DNA of 7,447 bases from Leclercia sp. UBA7405 (lineage in GTDB: Bacteria > Pseudomonadota > Gammaproteobacteria > Enterobacterales > Enterobacteriaceae). Each line of letters begins with the position of its first letter. Position 1 is the stretch's first letter. The position numbers and the translations under genes are program-made. This document shows, piece by piece, positions 6,278-7,447 of this stretch. Below the pieces are notes generated by a model. The model saw nothing but the letters and a program-made list of their open reading frames with translations. It made no database searches and had not been told where the DNA came from. The stretch lies in NCBI GenBank assembly GCA_002469605.1, contig DKMV01000015.1, positions 1 through 7,447 on the forward strand. The letters are read 5' to 3'.

Positions 6278-6320
6278 TTAAACTAATAGCTAAAGGCGAT
6301 TTAACTAATAGCGAGAGGAG
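6278..6320. repeat. Imperfect 21-bp tandem repeat upstream of sdaA
   Basis: Two copies, 6278-6298 and 6300-6320, agree at 17 of 21 positions and share the core AACTAATAGC (6281-6290 and 6303-6312). The 22-base period is close to two helical turns, which would put both copies on the same DNA face, as in tandem operator sites. They lie about 100-145 bases before the sdaA start. The binding protein, if any, is unknown. Confidence 0.45.
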
Positions 6321-6331
6321 GGTCGCAAAGC

Positions 6332-6346
6332 CGATAAAAAATCGTC
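6332..6346. repeat. 15-bp repeat copy downstream of nudL
   Basis: CGATAAAAAATCGTC occurs here and again at 6901-6915, in the same orientation, 569 bases apart. This copy lies 15 bases past the nudL stop. It contains CGAT-AAAAA-ATCG, a short AT-rich inverted repeat, and on the minus strand gives TTTTTT, but it has no GC-rich stem to make a convincing terminator. Confidence 0.4.
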
Positions 6347-6360
6347 AATGTAAAGTATAG

Positions 6361-6939
6361 TCAAGGCTTCAGGCCGATTTGCAGCGCCAGCTCACGAATA
6401 ATCCCCGCGGTCATGCCCCAGACAAAATAATGCTGATACCAGGAGAGCCATACCCGATGCTGGTCCCCGCGACGGTGAATATCCAGCGGATGATAACGGC
6501 CAAGACGCAGGGCTTCCGCCAGCGGCATTTCGAACACCGCCGCCACCTCATCTTCGCTGGCGTGATAGTGCAGATCGGGCGGGATTAACCCCACCACCGG
6601 CGTTACCTGAAAACCGGTCACGCTATCCACCGGCGGCAGCACGCCAATCACCTCCACCGTTTCCGGCGGAATGGCTACCTCCTCCTGCGCCTCACGCAGG
6701 GCGGCGGCAATCAGCGAGGCGTCGGTACTGTCTACCGCGCCCCCGGGAAAGGCCACCTGGCCGGCATGTTTGCGCATCCGCGGCGAGCGCTGGGTTAACA
6801 GCAGCCCCGGCTGCTCGCGGCGCACCACCGGGATCAATACCGCTGCCTGGCGCTGGTTAAGCGAGGCGCCGTTCACCTGCGGGCGTAAAAGCTGAAAACG
6901 CGATAAAAAATCGTCCAGAGTCAGATTATTGGCGTCCAC
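6361..6939 (-). CDS. nudL: NudL (YeaB), Nudix hydrolase of the CoA-pyrophosphatase type
   Basis: A 192-residue cytoplasmic Nudix hydrolase, the E. coli length as I recall it. A CoA-type motif is visible at about residues 47-67, beginning LLLTQRS and ending [10 protein letters not shown]. This is the signature of the group containing yeast Pcd1 and mammalian NUDT7/NUDT8, which cleave CoA and its derivatives. The Nudix box follows, with LREAQEE (81-87) supplying the metal-binding glutamates Glu83, Glu86 and Glu87; Asp73 stands where the usual motif has Glu. Hydrolysis of CoA or a related diphosphate is inferred from the motif. The start is GTG at 6937-6939: GGAGAGG (6946-6952) lies 6 bases upstream, inside the last pabB codons, and only 3 bases separate the pabB stop from this start. 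That packing indicates cotranscription and probable translational coupling with pabB. Confidence 0.94.
   Translation of the reverse strand: MDANNLTLDDFLSRFQLLRPQVNGASLNQRQAAVLIPVVRREQPGLLLTQRSPRMRKHAGQVAFPGGAVDSTDASLIAAALREAQEEVAIPPETVEVIGVLPPVDSVTGFQVTPVVGLIPPDLHYHASEDEVAAVFEMPLAEALRLGRYHPLDIHRRGDQHRVWLSWYQHYFVWGMTAGIIRELALQIGLKP
6901..6915. repeat. 15-bp repeat copy inside the nudL start
   Basis: Identical to 6332-6346. On the minus strand it encodes Asp-Asp-Phe-Leu-Ser near residues 9-13 of NudL, so this copy is fixed by the protein sequence. The two copies flank almost the entire nudL gene. Confidence 0.4.
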
Positions 6940-6942
6940 GCA

Positions 6943-7447
6943 TTACCTCTCCAGCTGCTGCAAAATTCGGTTCACTTTATCAAAGGTCTCCTGATACTCC
7001 GCCGCCGACAGGCTGTCGGCCACGATCCCGCCTCCCGCAGAGCAGTATAGCTGCCCGCAGAAGGCCGTCAGGGTACGAATGGTGATGCTGGTGTCCATGC
7101 CGCCGCAGGCGCTGATGTAGCCGATGCTGCCGCACCAGGCATTGCGGCGATGCGGCTCCAGCTCGTCGATAATCGCCATCGCGCGGATTTTCGGCGCGCC
7201 GGTAATGGAGCCGCCGGGGAAACAGGCACGCAGCAAATCGCAGGCGTGCAGCGCTGGCGGCAGACGCGCGCGTATGGTGCTGACCAGATGGTGCACCGCC
7301 GGAAAAGGCTCTACCACAAACAGCTCCGGCACGCTGACGGAGCCGGGCACGGCGACGCGGCCAATATCGTTGCGCAGCAGATCGACAATCATCAGATTTT
7401 CGGCGCGATCTTTTTCCGACCGCGCCAGCGCCAGCGCTTCAAGCCGG
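6943..7447 (-). CDS. pabB: PabB, aminodeoxychorismate synthase component I (C-terminal part)
   Basis: The last 167 or so residues of the chorismate-binding subunit that, with PabA, makes 4-amino-4-deoxychorismate for folate synthesis. The reading frame is open to the window edge and its start lies outside. Visible family signatures of the chorismate-binding domain are SEKDRAENLMIVDLLRNDIG, PGGSITGAPKIRAM, and YCSAGGGIVADS followed by EYQETFDKV. The same domain occurs in TrpE and in isochorismate synthases. The assignment to PabB rests on the details of these motifs and on the adjacent nudL, which follows pabB in E. coli. The gene ends QQLER then TAA at 6943-6945, and the codons for its last residues double as the nudL ribosome binding site. 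Confidence 0.93.
   Translation of the reverse strand, partial: RLEALALARSEKDRAENLMIVDLLRNDIGRVAVPGSVSVPELFVVEPFPAVHHLVSTIRARLPPALHACDLLRACFPGGSITGAPKIRAMAIIDELEPHRRNAWCGSIGYISACGGMDTSITIRTLTAFCGQLYCSAGGGIVADSLSAAEYQETFDKVNRILQQLER

Noticed and set aside
6332..6360. Terminator after nudL using the TTTTTT on the minus strand
   Set aside because: No GC-rich stem precedes the T run; the nearest stem is a 3-bp GGC/GCC at the nudL stop.
1..7447. Mobile elements, prophage, CRISPR, defence or biosynthetic islands
   Set aside because: All genes are syntenic housekeeping genes with similar composition; no transposase, integrase, repeat-spacer array or composition shift is visible.

Overview
The window is a stretch of ordinary core chromosome from a member of the Enterobacteriaceae. 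The gene order pabB - nudL - sdaA - pdeD (yoaD), then yoaE facing them, then manX - manY, is the Escherichia coli K-12 order as I remember it, and every product is a close relative of the E. coli one. Many scattered substitutions and GC-rich third positions suggest a relative such as Enterobacter, Leclercia, Kosakonia or Klebsiella rather than E. coli itself. This placement is inferred from recall, not from a search. I see no insertion sequence, phage gene, tRNA, rRNA or CRISPR array.

Layout. Bases 1-1060 (minus strand) hold the first 13 codons of manY and all of manX, the start of the mannose PTS operon. Bases 1061-1519 are a divergent control region. Its manX side carries a -10 hexamer inside an Mlc-type operator, a CRP-type site in the class II position, and a second operator-like palindrome upstream. 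Its yoaE side carries a PhoP-box-like direct repeat and a C-rich leader with small hairpins. That leader also holds a 52-codon upstream ORF that runs into the yoaE start. yoaE (1520-3082, plus) encodes a TerC-CBS-CorC membrane protein. It ends exactly where the convergent pdeD ends, and a 12-bp perfect hairpin lies at the junction. pdeD (3083-4681, minus) is a CSS-EAL cyclic-di-GMP phosphodiesterase with all its catalytic residues. A terminator separates it from sdaA (4813-6177, minus), an iron-sulfur L-serine deaminase. The sdaA leader (6178-6360) has a hairpin just before the ribosome binding site and an imperfect 21-bp tandem repeat. nudL (6361-6939, minus) and the 3' end of pabB (6943-7447, minus) are packed 3 bases apart and are probably translationally coupled.

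How they fit together. manXY imports and phosphorylates mannose and glucose. sdaA turns serine into pyruvate. pabB makes the folate precursor aminodeoxychorismate. nudL probably hydrolyses a CoA-type nucleotide. pdeD lowers cyclic-di-GMP. yoaE probably handles a divalent metal, by family membership. These are neighbours by ancestry and not one pathway. The point most worth following up is the yoaE leader. A PhoP-box-like repeat, a pyrimidine-rich and G-poor RNA, and an overlapping upstream ORF together resemble the layout of the Mg2+-responsive leaders of mgtA and corA.
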